Positions 57,386 to 59,670 of a DNA stretch of 59,670 bases are shown piece by piece (position 1 is the stretch's first letter; each line of letters starts with the position of its first letter). Source of the stretch: Defluviicoccus sp. (lineage in GTDB: Bacteria; Pseudomonadota; Alphaproteobacteria; MPNO01); assembly GCA_022826125.1 (NCBI GenBank), contig JAJDVM010000035.1:1-59670 (forward strand), read 5' to 3'. Below the pieces are notes generated by a model. It searched no databases. It saw only the letters and a program-made list of their open reading frames with translations, and was not told the origin of the DNA. The position numbers and the translations under genes were made by a program.

Positions 57386-59670
57386 ATGGCGGATCGGGAA
57401 CGCGGGGCGGCGGAACCGTCGCCGGACGAGCTTCAGGATACGATCGAGGAGCTCGAGGGCCTCGGACGCGGCTTGTCCCCCCGCGTCGCCGCGGCGGTCG
57501 GCGGCATTGCGGCGCTCTGGTCGCTGTTCCAGCTCTGGATCGCCTCGCCGCTGCCCTTCGCGCTCGGTTTCGGCATCATCGTCGACGTCCCCGCGCGCGG
57601 CGTCCATCTCGCTTTCGGCCTGGTCCTCTGCTTCCTGCTGTTTCCGCTCTCGAAGCGGCTTGGACGCTCCAGGGGCCTGCCGCTCTACGACGTGGCGCTC
57701 GCGATCCTCGGCTGCGGCGCGGCGCTCTATCTGTTTCTCGGCTATGACGGGCTGGTCGCGCGCCAGGGAATCCTGCTGAGCTGGGACGTTTCGTTGTTCG
57801 GCCTGGAGTTCGCCTTCCCGATCGAGGCGATCCTGGGCGGTATCGGTATCCTGCTCCTGCTGGAGGCCACGCGCCGCAGCATCGGCATCCCGCTGGTGAT
57901 CGTCGCCGGCGTTTTTCTGCTCTATTCGATCTTCGGGCAGTCGATGCCCGAGATCGTTTCGCACAAGGGCGTCTCGCTCGAGCGGCTGATCGGTTATCAG
58001 TGGATGGGCGGCGAGGCGGTATTCGGCATCCCGATCGACGTTTCGGTGAGCTTCGTCTTCCTGTTCGTGCTGTTCGGCGCGCTGCTCGACAAGGCTGGCG
58101 CGGGCCAGTATTTCCTCGATCTGTCCTTCGCCATGGTCGGGCGCTATCGCGGCGGTCCCGCCAAGGCGGCCATCCTGGCGTCGGGCATGACCGGCATGAT
58201 ATCCGGCTCGTCGATCGCCAACGTGGTGACCACCGGCACCTTCACCATCCCGGTCATGCGCAGCATCGGGATGCCGGGGACCAAGGCCGGGGCGATCGAG
58301 GTCGCGGCGTCGACGAACGGCCAGATCATGCCGCCGATCATGGGCGCCGCGGCATTCATCATCGCCGAGTTCATCGGCATCAGCTATTTCGACGTCATCG
58401 TCGCCGCCGCCATCCCGGCCGCGATCAGCTACATGGCGCTGCTCTACATTTCGCATCTCGAAGCCCTGAAGCTCGGCCTGTCCGGGCTGCCCAGGGCGGA
58501 TATTCCCCATCTGCGCCGGACGTTCGTGCGCGGCGTCCATTTCCTGATTCCGATCGTGGTCCTGATCTACCTGCTGATGGTGGAGCGCTGGACCGCGGGC
58601 AGCGCCGTCTTCTGGTCGATCGTGCTGCTCATGGCGATCATCGTCGCCCAGCACGCGGTGGCTGCGGCGCGCGGCGGCGAGCGCGGGATCGGGCGCGCCG
58701 TCGCGGACGGGTTCGTCGAAATCTATGACGGCCTGGTCTCCGGCGCGCGCAACATGGTCAATATCGCGGTCGCGGTCGCGACCGCCGGGATCATCGTCGG
58801 CGCCGTCTCCTCGACCGGGCTCAACAACGCCATGGTCGGCGTGGTCGAGGCGATCTCGGGCGGCGACGTCTACGTCCTCCTCCTCCTGACCGCCGTGGTT
58901 TGCATCGTGCTCGGCATGGGGCTGCCGACGACCGCGAACTACATCGTCGTGGCCTCGCTGATGGCCGGGGTCATCGTGGAGCTGGGCAACGCCTCGGGAC
59001 TGGTTCTCCCGCTGATCGCGGTTCACCTGTTCGTGTTCTATTTCGGCCTGATGGCGGATTCGACGCCGCCGGTCTGCTTGGCGGCGTATGCCGCCTCCGC
59101 CATATCGGGTGCCGATCCGCTGCGCACCGGGGTCCAGTCCTTCCTCTACGACATCCGGACCGCGATCCTGCCGCTGGTCTTCGTGTTCAACCCCGAGCTC
59201 CTCCTGATCGGCGTCGAGAGCGTCTGGCACGGGGCGATGGTGTTCGTCGTCTCGCTGATCGCGATTCTTTCGTTCAGCGCGCTCACCCAGGGCTGGCTGT
59301 TGGTCCGTCTCCGGTTCTACGAAGGACTGGTCCTGATCGTGGTGATCGTCTCGCTCTTCCGGCCGGACTTCGTGCTCAACCTGGTCAAGCCCGAGTTCAG
59401 CTCGGTCGGCATCGGCGAGGTGCGGGCGTCGCCGAGCGAGATTCCGGCGGATCGCAAGGTCAGGCTCCACGTTGTGCGCTCGACCGATTACGGCGATCGC
59501 TACAAGCTGTTCACGATTCCGCCTTTCGTCCCGAAGGGCGAACAGTCGCTGGCGCAAAGGATCGGGATGGAGATCGAGCCGGCCGAGGGCGGCGGCTACG
59601 AGGTCAGCAACACCGCCTTCAACGGCCCGGCAGAGAAGGCGGGGCTCACCTTCGGCGACCGCATCACCGA
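57386..59670 (+). CDS. TRAP transporter fused permease (4TM/12TM), 3' partial
   Basis: A TRAP permease with fused small (DctQ-like) and large (DctM-like) membrane domains, running off the window after about 761 codons. The start at 57386 gives MADRERGAAEPSPDELQDTI and a cytoplasmic head. Membrane helices follow to about residue 650. DctM motifs are clear: SGMTGMISGSSIANVVTTGT, STNGQIMPPIMGAAAF and LGMGLPTTANYIVVASLMAG. The last visible part (GYEVSNTAFNGPAEKAGLTF then GDRIT) looks like the DUF3394/PDZ-like C-terminal domain found in this subfamily. It pairs with the TAXI receptor upstream; such fused permeases normally accompany TAXI receptors. Confidence 0.95.
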   Translation, partial: MADRERGAAEPSPDELQDTIEELEGLGRGLSPRVAAAVGGIAALWSLFQLWIASPLPFALGFGIIVDVPARGVHLAFGLVLCFLLFPLSKRLGRSRGLPLYDVALAILGCGAALYLFLGYDGLVARQGILLSWDVSLFGLEFAFPIEAILGGIGILLLLEATRRSIGIPLVIVAGVFLLYSIFGQSMPEIVSHKGVSLERLIGYQWMGGEAVFGIPIDVSVSFVFLFVLFGALLDKAGAGQYFLDLSFAMVGRYRGGPAKAAILASGMTGMISGSSIANVVTTGTFTIPVMRSIGMPGTKAGAIEVAASTNGQIMPPIMGAAAFIIAEFIGISYFDVIVAAAIPAAISYMALLYISHLEALKLGLSGLPRADIPHLRRTFVRGVHFLIPIVVLIYLLMVERWTAGSAVFWSIVLLMAIIVAQHAVAAARGGERGIGRAVADGFVEIYDGLVSGARNMVNIAVAVATAGIIVGAVSSTGLNNAMVGVVEAISGGDVYVLLLLTAVVCIVLGMGLPTTANYIVVASLMAGVIVELGNASGLVLPLIAVHLFVFYFGLMADSTPPVCLAAYAASAISGADPLRTGVQSFLYDIRTAILPLVFVFNPELLLIGVESVWHGAMVFVVSLIAILSFSALTQGWLLVRLRFYEGLVLIVVIVSLFRPDFVLNLVKPEFSSVGIGEVRASPSEIPADRKVRLHVVRSTDYGDRYKLFTIPPFVPKGEQSLAQRIGMEIEPAEGGGYEVSNTAFNGPAEKAGLTFGDRIT

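Noticed and set aside
57353..59557. 734-residue open frame on the minus strand opposite the TRAP permease
   Set aside because: Composition (Asp/Arg/His/Gln-rich repeats) is the mirror of hydrophobic codons in the real + strand gene, which has clear DctM motifs.

Overview
The window is a high-GC chromosomal segment of an alphaproteobacterium, most like the Rhodospirillales and relatives. The evidence is gene order (rpsB-tsf-pyrH-frr-uppS-cdsA-dxr-rseP-bamA-skp-lpxD-fabZ-lpxA; nuoA to nuoN-birA-coaX-rnj-DUF1467; proS-lolC-lolD-dnaE), the short class-II ProS, RNase J beside complex I, and a GAAC-N7-GAAC LexA box. It is mostly core housekeeping sequence. I saw no rRNA, tRNA, CRISPR array, insertion sequence or phage gene.

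Layout. 1-6713 (+): ppiD, then a tightly spaced run trpD-trpC-moaC-moeA, then lexA with its own SOS-box promoter. 6677-8797 (-): comEC, converging on lexA. 8869-11705 (+): gltX and gltA. 11718-25642 (-): one long operon-like run from rpsB (promoter at about 25775-25803) through translation factors, UMP kinase, isoprenoid and phospholipid synthesis, rseP, bamA, skp and the lipid A genes lpxD, fabZ and lpxA, ending in gloA. Between lpxA and gloA, where lpxI and lpxB belong, only decayed remnants are left. 25836-32709 (-): dnaE, lolD, lolC, proS. 32833-37540 (-): a complete BMP-type (nucleoside-like) ABC importer, followed upstream by tag. 38191-41586 (-): DUF1467, rnj, coaX, birA. 41594-55616 (-): a complete 14-gene NADH:ubiquinone oxidoreductase operon with a good promoter before nuoA. 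55802-59670 (+): a small coiled-coil membrane protein, a TAXI-type TRAP receptor and its fused permease, which runs off the window.

How it fits together. The rpsB-to-gloA run couples translation to envelope building: Dxr, UppS and CdsA supply lipid precursors, RseP handles envelope stress, BamA and Skp assemble outer-membrane proteins, and LolCD exports lipoproteins. LpxA, FabZ and LpxD start lipid A synthesis, but the steps that follow LpxD and LpxC (LpxI hydrolase, LpxB disaccharide synthase) are not encoded intact here. This is the most unusual feature of the window.

Other points of note: trpD follows ppiD with no trpE or trpG between them; RpsB has a long acidic tail with an imperfect repeat; two AT-rich rare-codon tracts lie inside conserved parts of proS and nuoF; and the BMP importer plus tag appear to be inserted into an otherwise conserved neighbourhood. 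I did not find a clearly new biological system.
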